Assembly (NCBI GenBank): GCA_008694505.1
Contig: VZDJ01007749.1
Span: 3,872,941-3,936,940, forward strand
Direction: 5' to 3'
Length of the DNA stretch: 64,000 nt
Origin: Cyanoderma ruficeps
Taxonomy: Eukaryota; Chordata; Aves; Passeriformes; Timaliidae
The stretch's first letter is position 1, and each line of letters opens with the position of its first letter. Of this stretch, positions 49,901-61,900 are shown in pieces. Both the position numbers and the translations under genes were made by a program. The notes beneath the pieces are model-generated. The model made no database searches. It was given only the letters and a program-made list of their open reading frames with translations, and was not told the origin of the DNA.

Positions 49901-52900
49901 GAAGCACGGGGATAAATGCCAAGCCCACACCCAGGCATGACACAGACACCCTCGAAGTCCCCAGAGGCCTGTGCCTGACAGGGACTCAGAAGAGCTGCAC
50001 CCATTCCAGCTCTCCTTGCTCCTCCTGCAGGTGATGCAATGCAGGCACCACCTTTTCACTCAGGTTTGCAGCGACTCTGACACTGGAGATTTTGCAACAT
50101 CCCAGGCCCCTCTGAAGTAGTCTTGCTTCACTACTGAAAGCAAAAGCCCTCCTAGTGACTCTCAAATTTGTGCTCTGCTTCTTGATGCCAGCAATGCCCT
50201 GTGCCTACCACTGTTATTCCCTTCCTGCTGCACACACTGTGTGGCTGGAAATCACACATTAGGTGTTAGTGAGAGGTGTAATTTGCACTCCCCCTCGACT
50301 CAAGCAGAGGCTGAGGAAGTTGCAGAGCGCCTGGGTCAGCAGTAACCCTGTGGCAGACACCTCGGTCTTCACAAATGCTACTGGCTCTTTCTATCAGTGG
50401 GAAGCCCACACTAAAAGGAAAGCCTGGTGTGTAAGCACTCACAGCTGCAGGTTAGCTGAGAAACAACCCTGCATTTACTGTAAGTTCCCCCAGTGCTTTT
50501 CTCTGTCATTCACTTAAGCAACAACGTTCAGCCTCACATTCTAAAAATGGAGGAAATCCTTCCAGATCTCACTAGCTGCTGTGATCATCTTTCCCATGCC
50601 TATTTCGACTTCTGGATTTCCTCTTTCTTTGCCCGATGTTTCCAGGATCTTAGCGCATTTCAGGCAGCCCATTCAGTCCCTGATTCAGTCTGTGTTCCTG
50701 TGTGTGAGGAGAGGTGCCCTTCAGCTGGGATGCCCTTGGCAGTCCCTTCAGTGCCCATGCCAGCCAGTGCAGCCCACTGGTGCCTCTGCCCAGGAGAGAG
50801 CACCAGCCTGGAGACAGAGCCACTCACTCCAGCAAGCTGTTTGGCCCCCAGTCCAGAGAGGCACTGGGAACCAAATTTTCTGGGTCAGCTCAGCCACACT
50901 GAACCCACAGCTAAGGTCACTGGCTACTGACAGATGTTGCTGGCAGTCTGATTTCAGGTCGTTATAAATGTGTCCTGATGACCCCAAGGTCTAAACCATC
51001 TGATGTCCCGGCAGCCAGCACTCAGGGATGTGCTGGGGCCATCCCTCCATTTCTGTGCTGATGAAAGCCACCATATCAATGTCCTATTTCTGTCATATTC
51101 TCGACACTGGAGAAATCCTATGGGACAGCTGTATTGACTTACATTTTCTTCAGCTCAAGAAATTCCTGCCCAAGGATATTTCAAAGTTTTCCAAACAAAC
51201 TCCCCTGCCTGTCTTTTCTGCTCCCCCACTCCCTACAAGGCTGTTTCACAAAAAAACCAAAGCAAGTACAAATCACTTACTTAATGTATGTATTGGCATT
51301 TCCCTCTGGAAAGATGTACGGATGTTTCTTTCGAAAGACGTGCCCAACACGGCTACACGGGATGATTTCCAGGCTCCCTCCACACATCCACACACGGAAA
51401 GAGATTTCTGTAAGAGAAGCAGCTTCAGCATTTTGTCTTTCTGTCCTGGAGCAGTCTGAATCCTGGTGTTAGCTCTTACTTCATCCTCTGCAATATTTAA
51501 CTAGGGTAAATCAATTACCAGACGGGCTTTCCTAGGCACAACAGCCTTAAAAGCACATTTCAAAGCTTCTTTGCAAGCTGTTTGAAGTCAGTGCACTTGA
51601 AACCTGCCTCTAGCACAGCAGGTGCTATCACAATGGTGAGCGTAAGACCGTAAGTAGGTCCCTTTTCATTCACTGCAGAATCTTCTTGCCAGTTTTGTGC
51701 CTCCCTTATTACTTCAGCACTGCCTGTTTCAGAGGCACTTCCCTCCAAAGGCCTGTCAAATTCACCAGGATGGGCTATGAATTCTCTCCATTAATGACTA
51801 AAACTGTCATTATCTTTATGAATCCACCACTGACTCTGCAAAGTGAGCTGTGCATCCATTGCGTGTCCCAAAATGGACAGGAGCTTACCCTGCCCAGGTA
51901 CTCAGGGCCCTGAGTGCCAATGCTACAGTCAAGTAAGGCACGGACCTTCACACAAGCAAAGGTCAGCAGAGGGAGGGATTATCCCAAAAATCTGGATAAG
52001 GTGCCAGTATGAGAAATGTCTCCCAGTCACTCCAAGCCACTCTATGGCTGTCCCACAGGGCCCTTCTCAAGGAAAATGAGCCTGTGGCACAACTGACAGA
52101 AGTTATAAAGCGCTTGGCAGGGAGCTGGATGAGGTAGGAAGGGCAAGCAGAATGGCTGATCTAATGGGTCCATCTGGTCCTGATGCTTATGAAGCTATGA
52201 ATCTGTAGCTCTATTGTCAGACAGTCATGCTCAGACAGAACTGGCGTGAAAAAGAAATGAAACTAAAATGAAAAGGCTTCTGCAGTTCTTTGAATCCTAT
52301 TTTATCATCTGTTGACAGTGCAGAGCTGTATGTAGCACGTATCTACTTCAGAACTAATAATTCCTTTTCACACACACACCCCCATTTAACTACAGAATTA
52401 AGACAGGAGAACATCCATTGTCTTTGCCAGTTTGTGCTCCCAGCAATCCCCTCATACATGCCAGCACGAGGATGACTTGTCTCCAGGTCGGATGCTGGCA
52501 AGACAAGCACCTGTGGCAGGAAGACCAATTGGGCAGTGTGGACAGGACTCCTCCTCCTCCAAGGGCAGGCACTGCTGGATTACAGAGCTTCCAGCCCTCC
52601 AAAAACAGCTCACAGCTTCAGGGAGCAAAGGCCCATCAGAGCCTGGAACTCCAAAGCCCTCTGAGCACACATGGCTCAACCCTGAATGGCTGCAGAGGTG
52701 GGAGACAGGTTCATGTTGCTCCCATCCTGCTTCTGAGCTGATGGAAATGGGAGGCTGACACAGCTGCAAAGCCTTCTTGCCTTGATGCCTGGGTCCAAAA
52801 TCCAAGGCTTTGACCCCATCCCCAACAGCTGGCCCTGGCAGCAGGGACAAGCAATGGCAGGGGTGGGAAAGCACAGCAGGGAGCAGTATTCCTTTCCAGA

Positions 52901-55900
52901 AATTGCCTCCCCTTCCCTTCACTGCCGTGTTTACATGCAAGAGCTGCCAACAGCAGCTGGAGCCTCACCACTTTCCCCAGTGCTGGGTATTGAGAGGCCA
53001 ATAAAACGTGCCCTTGTGCCATGTCCTGGTGCTATATTGGGAGCAGCTTTAATCACAGCTGCAGGGAAATGAGATTATGGCAGGATGCGGCCACTCTAAG
53101 CTGCTGCTCTCAGTTCCCCTCGCACGTGGCTGCTGCTGTCACTTGTCTGTGTGTCACAGCACTGGCCACTGCTGTGTCAGTCACAAGGGCACCCAATACA
53201 AGGGGACAACCAGCTGAGCAGCTGTGGAGCACAGCATGGCCATTGCAAGCTGCCTTCCCCTCCTCTGGTCCTTCTGCTCGGCCTGGGAGAGCACCTCCCT
53301 GATGAGCTAAAAGGGAAAGACTTGCACTATTCAGTCCTTGCTTGATCTTTTTAAAGCCTAATGAAGGGGTCAACTCTGTGTATTGTAAACTGGAATGAGG
53401 ACACAGTACACAGGAGATGCTGAGGAGTCTGAGCTCTCTGCTCCTGGCTAATTGCACCCTGCAGAACCTGCTCCAGGTATAGCAGAAACAATAAAAGCAC
53501 AAGTTTCCACAGGGAGGGATCATGCATGGAGCCATCCATGGCAGGTAACAAAACAAGATCTCTGGACAGGAAGCGAAGAGCTAAATGCCCCAAGGGAAGG
53601 TAAACTGAAGCACCATCTAAAGCTTGGTACAGGGTCAGCTCAGAGGAGCCATGGGAGCACAACACCAACAGCGTGCTTCTCTTGACCCTCAAGAGACGTT
53701 GTCAGTGCACGTGTCCCCTCCAAGTGACCCCATGAGGCTTGTGAGCAGTACATGTTGGGGTGTGCTGGACTTGGCCTTCAATCAGCAAAATACCACTAGC
53801 ACTCCTTGCTGGCCTGCAAGTCCTTCCTGCCATTACCCATCTACACGGAATTCAGTAAATTTGATACACAAAACACCTACGGTGTCCTCAGGTCACTTCT
53901 GTTCTGCCTGAAGCCTCCAGCCCCCTCCACCTGCTCATCAATAACATTAAAGGCAGCAGCACTGCCCCTCGGGACCAGAGTCCTGCAGCCCCTATGGATG
54001 AAGCTACCAGGAAGAGCATGGTTCACTGCAAGTGCCCCAAACAAGCAGGTCAGCTGCTTCTGTCCATCCCCTGTCCAGTGCTGACCAGGGCCAGCGGGTG
54101 CAAAGGAGAGATGGGACATGCTGCCCTCGACTGCTGTGCCTGCAGGAGACAGAGCTATGAGTCAGGCATGCTTCTGCTCCCAGGGCCTTGGGCAAGATGG
54201 GATCTGTCCTGCTGCTGTGCAGACCTGCACTTCGTTGTTGCAACATTAACCTTGATTTTGCTTTCCTTTGTCACACGAGGCCCTGGTACACCCTGCAGCT
54301 CTGCCAGTGCATGTTTGGTCAGGACCAGCCTCCTGGGGTAAAGCATTCCCAGTAAGGGAAACCTCTCCCCTGCAGGGTGGGCTATAACCAGGCATAAGGA
54401 CCACAATGCCTGCTGTTACAGGACATGGGATAAGCTGCCAGGATGGAGCTTCCCCCAAGAGCAGGCTGTCCTGTCACTGCTCATCTCCCAGGAGCAGCTC
54501 CTGCCGGCTGCTGTCAAACGAGTGACCAGCACAGACAGACAGCAGGTCAGGCACAGCATGGCAGTCCTTCTCCCACTCATCCAGTGCCCTTCTTGAATGC
54601 TTTGTTTGGGCTATTGATCCAGCAGGGGACATGGGAGGGCTGCCACTTCCTTCCCAGGTTTCCTCACAACCACCCCACTCAGATACCTCCAGTCAGTCCA
54701 GAGGCAAGATACCCGCCCACAGAGAGAAAGCATGAAAGAGTGAGATTCCTACTGCATAATAAGATATAAATAAATAAAATATATCTAGAGGGACAAGGCA
54801 TATGAAGGAAACACCAGTGCCAGGCAGCGGATGGATTACTGCAAGGCAGCAGCATCTGCTCCCTTGGATGACTGACAGCATCGCTGTGTGTGCTAAGACA
54901 CAAGAGCCTTCCTTCCTGGCTAGCCCCACTCCCCAGAGGTGCAAGCTATTAATGCCAGGGTCTGATTTGTCTGCCTGACATTGAGTGCCTCCCCCTTCCT
55001 TCGGGGGTACAGTTTATTGTTCTGATCCACAGCATCACTGCAGCTTCAAAGGGAGAACAGCCCAGCCCCATCCAGCTCTGCTTGACAAAGGGACAGGGGA
55101 CAGGCTGGCTGTTACCTCTTTCATGTGCCCTCTCAAACGTGCTTGCAGGAGATTTCTTTATGTCCATCTTGTCCCACCATAAGGGCCGGAGGGGACAGAA
55201 TTTAGGTCAGCTCAACCCTTTTTTTTGGTGCAGGAAAAGTGATAGTATCACAGAGAGCCGGGCAGCACTCAGCCACCCAGGGACACAGGAATGTATAAGC
55301 AGCCCTGATACTTTGCCACCTGTCTGCTGCAAGCTGATGGAACTACAGTTTCAGGTATTCTGCAAACTCAAGGAGGGACTGCTACCTCAGTTCATAGCTT
55401 GGGAACGCTATCAATAACAGAATAAAACATATTCTTTGCTTTATTATGGAGAAAATAAGATCAGGAGGGAATAGGACGGTGCGTGTAGTGTTCTTTCATC
55501 TGTTGGTAACACCAAAGCTGAAAACTGTGTGGTTGAAGGTATTTACCTACAAAAAAATCAAAGCAGCAACAATTGCTCACTTCCCATCATTGGTGGTTGC
55601 TGTATCTCTCAGTCTCCTAAGACCACAACCTATGAATATAAATGAGGGAAACCGCCCAGAACATTCAAAGAGAAGTGTGAAATGACCTCGTATCCATCTG
55701 GCATGACTCAGAAAGTGAAGCCAACACAGCAAGGCATAGGAGGATGAAGAACAACTCACCAAAGTTCTCCCCACCCCAGATGTCCATGGCACTGTCATAC
55801 TTCCCCAGGTGGTTGAACCAGGTCTTGTCGATCACAAACAGCCCCCCAGCAATGATGGGTGTCCTGAAGAATGGACAAGGAGAAGAGGACACACTCTCAT

Positions 55901-58900
55901 CAAGCACTGCTGCAGCACCTGGATGCACAGAAGCAGCCCTTCCCTTTGCCTGCTCCTCCATGACCAGGACGTTACCTATGTATCACCTTCTCCCCATGAA
56001 AAGGACCAAACACCTCAAAATGCATCTGAGCCCTTCTTTCAGCCACCTTGGTGTTTTGCTGTCAATCATAAATTGCCTGGCACTTAATGACTGGCTAATG
56101 CACCCATCAGCACAACTCCTACAAGCCCGAAGTTCACAGCCCTGATTGTAGGCTTCAGCATCAAAAATGCACTTAGCACTTGGGGGTTATTCACTCAGAC
56201 AGGCTTTTTGCCTGGAGCAAGCCTATTAAGAGCACCACTCCACTGGGGAGAGGAAGGCAGAGCCAATTCAGAAGGGCTTTTTAAAAGCCATCACTAGCTG
56301 TGTGATCTTTATTTCAAACCAGGGTTATTTTTCTTTCTTTGGATTAGCTAAGAAAACTGCACAGAGAAGGTCTGTGGGGGAGGGGAGGGCAGACCCAGAT
56401 AGCTTGAGGAGATTTGCTGTTTGCTGGCACAAGTCCCATCTCCATTCAATTGGAGACTGTTGATGCCTCGGTATAGGCTTGGGAGGAGCTGGGGTGACTG
56501 CTGTGCCCAGGCTAATCTCCACAGTGCCCTAAATTGCAGAGTGATCAGGAATGCACAGGCAGCCTTTGGGAAGCCAGTGACAGCACCTGTTAACAGCAAC
56601 ATCCCACGGAGAAGCAGTGCTTTTCTCCCCTGGGAGCCTTCTGAGGCCCTGAGCTTCCCCCAACACTTGGTGTCCTCCACGCCTCACACCTGGCTGGGGC
56701 TGCAGACACCAGCACCAGGCTTCCTGCCAGCAGACATTTCCAGCAGAATGAAGGACCCCTCCATCCCATGACATGAGGACACAGATGGCACCTCCTCTCC
56801 TGTTCAGCTTTGCTCCCCCTCCTGCACATCCCCATTTCTGAGGAGTCTTCAGCGAGGTCCAGAAGAACAGTGCTGATCTGGGAAGGCTGCACTAGACACC
56901 AAGTTCATCATGTGGTCTGAGGACACTGCCTTGTTTTTAAATGGTAGCTGAACTGAGAGAAGCAGTTGTCTACAGCATTGGGCTTTTTCCCTAACCATAA
57001 TCCTTAGCACTACCAAAACCCCAGTAACCACAAATACACCCCTTCTATCTTCGTGGCATTCTCAGGCTTCAGTGTTGGAAGGTAAAGCTGTACTGCAAAA
57101 CCCAGGCTAGACAGGAGCTTGCTAGAGGTACTAGAAGTTCAGAGCTGTCCTGGAAGAGATTGCACACTGCTATGGAGGCCACACGAGAAGCCTGCCCTGC
57201 CCCACATTACTCGGGTGCTTCCCTCCCCCCTCCTGACTTACTTAATGGGCTCGGTGGGATCAAGTCGTTTGGCTTTCTGCTCCGGGGAAAGCTGCTCCCA
57301 TTTGAAATGCAGACTCCAGTCAAAACCTAAAACCGGAGTAGAGAAGTGCCATGGGGAGTTAGAAATTGATACGGATTAGGAAGCAATGCAGGCTGCAGAA
57401 GCTGGTGGATGGAACATTTTCCCCACTTTCAAATGACTTAAGCCACAGAGATGCAGCCCTTGAGAGAAAAGTCCAATGCCTAACATACTTTACTACTACA
57501 TATGAACAAGAAGCAACACATTGCATTACAATTTCAAAGTGAAGTGCTCCAAAGGCAGGGAAAGTCAGAATTAAAGCTGCTGCTGAAACCTAGTCCCCCT
57601 GTGCACACAGAAGCACGCTCTGATGGATACTGTGTGCTACAAATAGCACAGGCATACTAATAAGCACTACACTTGCATCCTCCAGTTGCTGCCTAGACAT
57701 CTCCCATCTCCTCCTGTCGCTTCCAGTGCTGCCCAGGGTGGCTTTGACGTGACCCTTCTTTCCTGCTTGACTGCTTCATCCACTGTAGCAAGCACACTCC
57801 TCCTGCCACACCTGCCTGTGTGTGGAGCAGCCTGGGAGCAGCCAGCAGGAGCACTCAGCAGTGTAAATGTGCTTTTTTTGTGAGGCAGCAGGAGACAGAG
57901 GGGTGGTGCGAAGGCCAGTGCACGTTCCCACCATGGAATGGATGCCCACAGGACAAGCACGAAGCTTGGACTTACCTCCTCTGAGGTCTGAGGAAGCGGC
58001 CACGTACGCAAAAGTGTCCAGGTTGATGATGTCAATAACGGGACTGACCACTCGGGTGGGATCCTGCAAAGCAAAAGCAAAAACACCCATGACTTCAGAT
58101 GACACCATTCAAACTGGGCAAGAGGCTCCAAACTCCCGGAAACACCAGGTGGCTGGAAACACTGGTGTCATTCCGTTTTTCCAGGGACAAGTGCCCCTCA
58201 CTGCCTTCTCCTCCTCAGACTGTGCCTGTACTTGGCACTCAGCTGGGCTGGATGCAAGGCTCCTTCTGCCTTTTGCAAATTCACCAAAATATTCCCCTTT
58301 CACCTCCCTTAAATACTTTTAACTGGATTTCAGAAGTCAAGTGACAAACAGGCAATTGAAATGACAGAGGAAAAACACAGACAAATAGCTTAAATATGGG
58401 TATTTTTTAAAATGCACCAACTATGGCAGTAGTACAGTTAGTTTTGCCAAAGGTATGAAAGGGTTAAAAAAGAAAGACCTGATTTATTCAAAATAGTTGG
58501 TGGTGATTTAATTAACATCTTGTTATGGGCAAAGAGATTATACAAACAGTTATGAACAAAAATATCTACAGGAGGAAGAGACTCTGACAGCTTTGACTGG
58601 TCTCTTATCTCTCTTTTTCTTTTCAAAAATCCCAAACTCCAATTATAGCTCAAACTTCAAGGTTTTACCCTCACCAGATCAAATTGTTTTTCACAGCTAT
58701 ACAAAGGAAAGCATTTGAGCACACTCGGGCTTGCTCTCTCACTGGGGAAAGACTTTGTTTTAGAAATTAGTCCTGACAAAGAAGTATTCAAATGCAGCTG
58801 TAGGAAGAAGCAACCAAAGGCCATGAGCTAGGAGCTGGACCAGAGCTGATTTTCCAATTGAGCACGACAAATACTTTGTATTTCCATAATAGGGTCAAGC

Positions 58901-61900
58901 CAGGGGTCTCACCATCACTTTCTGTGAGTCAAACATCTCACTGAAAGGGCAAGGTCTGCTGCACCTCTGTACTGCATGGGGAACCACAAGCCACATCCAA
59001 GCACGATGAGCCTTTCAAACTCACCAAATCCATCGTGGCTGCTGCAGTGCCCCCCAAGCTGCCACAGCTCAGTACAGCCAAGCATCCTTTAATTGCCTGA
59101 GGCTAGGGGGGAGGTTTTAAGCAAAGCATCTGCTTTGTGTACTGAGCATCGAAGGGAAAGGATTGCATCCACTCATTTAAAACCTGCCCCTCAAGCATCT
59201 AACTGGCGAGCACTTCTAGCTAGCTGACACCCCCAATTTCAATTTCATTGCTCCTCACTGCATAGCACAACTTCTCATAAGAAAATCCCCATCACATCTG
59301 GCCTGAGTGTACTACTACAAAATGCTAACCTTGAGCAGTGCTGTCTTCTCCCTACCTCACTTCCCCTGCCATGTCCTGGGAACATTTATATTTACTCAGC
59401 TTTCAGGAAGGTCTGTCTGACCCTCAAAAGAAAAGCACAGCATGCTCAAGAGCACAGTGCTGTTGCTATGATTTATTTTGGGCTGAGCACCAGATCTTAT
59501 TATAGGCAGCTTCATCTTTCTGGGTTTTTTGATACCCACTCATACCAGGGCATGCTAATATTAAAGACACCCAAACCTTCAATTCTCTCTCACAAACCTG
59601 AGAATTCATTTCTGCAATGCACTTCTCAAACACACCAATGTATGGATCTAAACCAACAGGAAAAGACTCTGAAAATGACAGATAACAGATATATTTCAGC
59701 CTTGGAGAAGGACCTTGGCTGCAGCATGGCTGAGCCTTTACATCCTGACCTGTTGGTCAACAAAAAGGGCCACAGTTGCTCCTCTGGCCCCACAGTAGGA
59801 TTAGGCAAAGATGTGGCAGGCTGCCCCTCACGTGTCTCCTTTTTCTCAGGAAAGCACCAGATTGGGTGGTATTTGAGCTGGGAGTAGGGGGTCAGCATTC
59901 ACTGGTTCATCCCAGTGCCATTTGCAAATCCAGTTTTGGGGCAAGCTTGTTGAGTCATACTGTAAAAATACCTCAGGATGGATAATCACATTTTTAGAAA
60001 AGTTACTCAGTTGAAATGCATCATTAATGGCTTTAGAGATATTTGTTCCATTAGTGAAAACAAGAGCCCAGGTCTACACTGTCAACCACGCATCTGCCGG
60101 CATGCTGGTGTGAGACACTGATCATCACTGTTGCTCCCTGAGACAGGCACCCTCACAGGCACAGGGCTGAGACCACCCAGACCTCTCTCTTTCCCCCACG
60201 CTCCATCACTTGCTCCTCCTGCTTGTTTCCAAATCCATGTGCTGGTTACGTGCTGCCCACGCTCACCAGTGAACATCAGCCTCGGGGGAAAACCCTCAGC
60301 TGCTGGGAAAGCTCGAGGTGGAGCCAGGGGTGCATGATGGCACACGCGGGGTCTGGCACTTCCCACCATGGAAAGTGGCAGGAACAGCTGCTCTGGCTGA
60401 GAAAATAAGAGAAGCAAAGGGCAGGGTGGTTGGTCTGTGGTGGCAAAAGTGATGGGTGTGCTTTGAGGCACTCACCGCTCATTTGCTTGGAACTTAAACC
60501 ACATTAGCTCAAAACAGACTGTTCCTGGGAGCAACAGAGTGAGAAGATGCTCTTCCTAGGCAGCTGATCCTCATGGAGCAGTTGGACAGGGAGCCCATCT
60601 CTTGAGCACAGCCTGAAGGTGGCAGCAGTAACATTTCATACACTTCACTGATCAATACTTTAACCCTGCTGGCAAGGATGGGTGCGGTGGGCCTGGGAGG
60701 AGACTGAGAACTCTGCCCTCATCCTGCATCTTCTGTGAGCAGTTAGAAAGCAGGCAAGAGGGACTCCTCTGGCTTTGCAGGTTCCTCAACACTCTTTGTA
60801 GTACATCTCCCCTGCTGCCTGAGGCTGCAAGATACTGGGCAAGGTCAGGGCAGCATGAGCAGCACTACTTACAGACTGCCTTACTTCAAGCTGGGGAAAG
60901 ATTCAATCCAGAAGAGTTCACAGAGGTGATGTGTGTGTTTGATGCTGCATTCAGACCACAAGGCATTGAAACCCCTTTGGTGATGCTGCACATGGCATTC
61001 ACACTCACCCATCCTACAGGGGCCAGACATGGGGCACCGTCCTGGAGCTGTGTGGGAAAGCAGATCTGCGAGCCCCCTTCCTGCTGCCTTCACTGCCCTT
61101 CTCCTGACAAAACACATCAAAAGCCCTGCTTGGGAAAGAGGCAATTGCTCAGGATATTCCCCACTGAAGTACAAGCAGGGCTTTGGCAAAAAGCAAGGAA
61201 TGCCTGCCTTTAAAAAGCCCAGAGGAACAAGAGAAAGTGAAGTAAAGTTTAGTAGGGAATCCCACCCTGGACAGGCCAGCTATGATGCTCCAGTGGGATA
61301 TCACAGCATGTGTTCTCATAGCTCTACCAGAGCCACAACAGATGATAGGAAAAGACCATTTCCATTACATTACCATCTACTAGCAGCTCTGTGGCCCAGC
61401 CAGCAAACAGAGGTTGGGACCTTTCCAGCACTGGCTGTGCTACGAGTGCCAGAAGCACCCACTGCCCTCGCCCATGCGGAGGGACCTGACCCGGTGCTGT
61501 GCCCCCCTTCCCCCTGGTCCCATCGCCGACACACAGAGGGGACACACAGCCCAGCCGTCACAACTATCACATCTGCAGGTGTGAAAAGCAGGACGCCTTA
61601 GGTGAGGGGCACTGTGAACACCAGCCAGGCCGGCTTTTCCATGACCCACCACCTTAGCCTGCCCTTATGTCAATACAACTCAGTAGTTATAAAATTGCTG
61701 AGTAATTAACACTAGCCGTCAGGAGCCAGAGGTGTAGCAAGGGTGAAGGAGCGAGGCACACTGAAGGGAAAAGATGGTGCATCCACACGGAGGTGAAGGC
61801 TTCGATCCCTGCACTCTGCTGCCAGCAGGTCACGGGCACAGAGCTCCCCTGACTCGAGTGACAAGGCGCCAGCAGCCTCTGTGTGCACGTCTGGAAAGAG

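Larger units (their letters stand above)
46062..55759. other. GALNT14 introns between exons at 46061 and 55760
   Basis: This span holds four introns of about 1.1, 1.3, 2.6 and 4.4 kb. They contain a CR1 fragment near 47.0 kb, a CT microsatellite and an 11-bp duplication. Long open frames around 52.4-53.0 kb have no family pattern and are taken as chance. Confidence 0.6.

Noticed and set aside
52452..52940. 162-codon minus-strand frame, same strand as GALNT14
   Set aside because: It lies in the intron between exons whose frames and protein join directly. It has no splice-consistent role and no homology pattern.
61029..61601. Longest open frame in the window, 190 codons on the plus strand
   Set aside because: It lies inside a GALNT14 intron on the opposite strand, has no family pattern, has a low-complexity Pro/Ser/His-rich composition, and shows no splice or promoter context. 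Chance opening in moderately GC-rich sequence is likelier.
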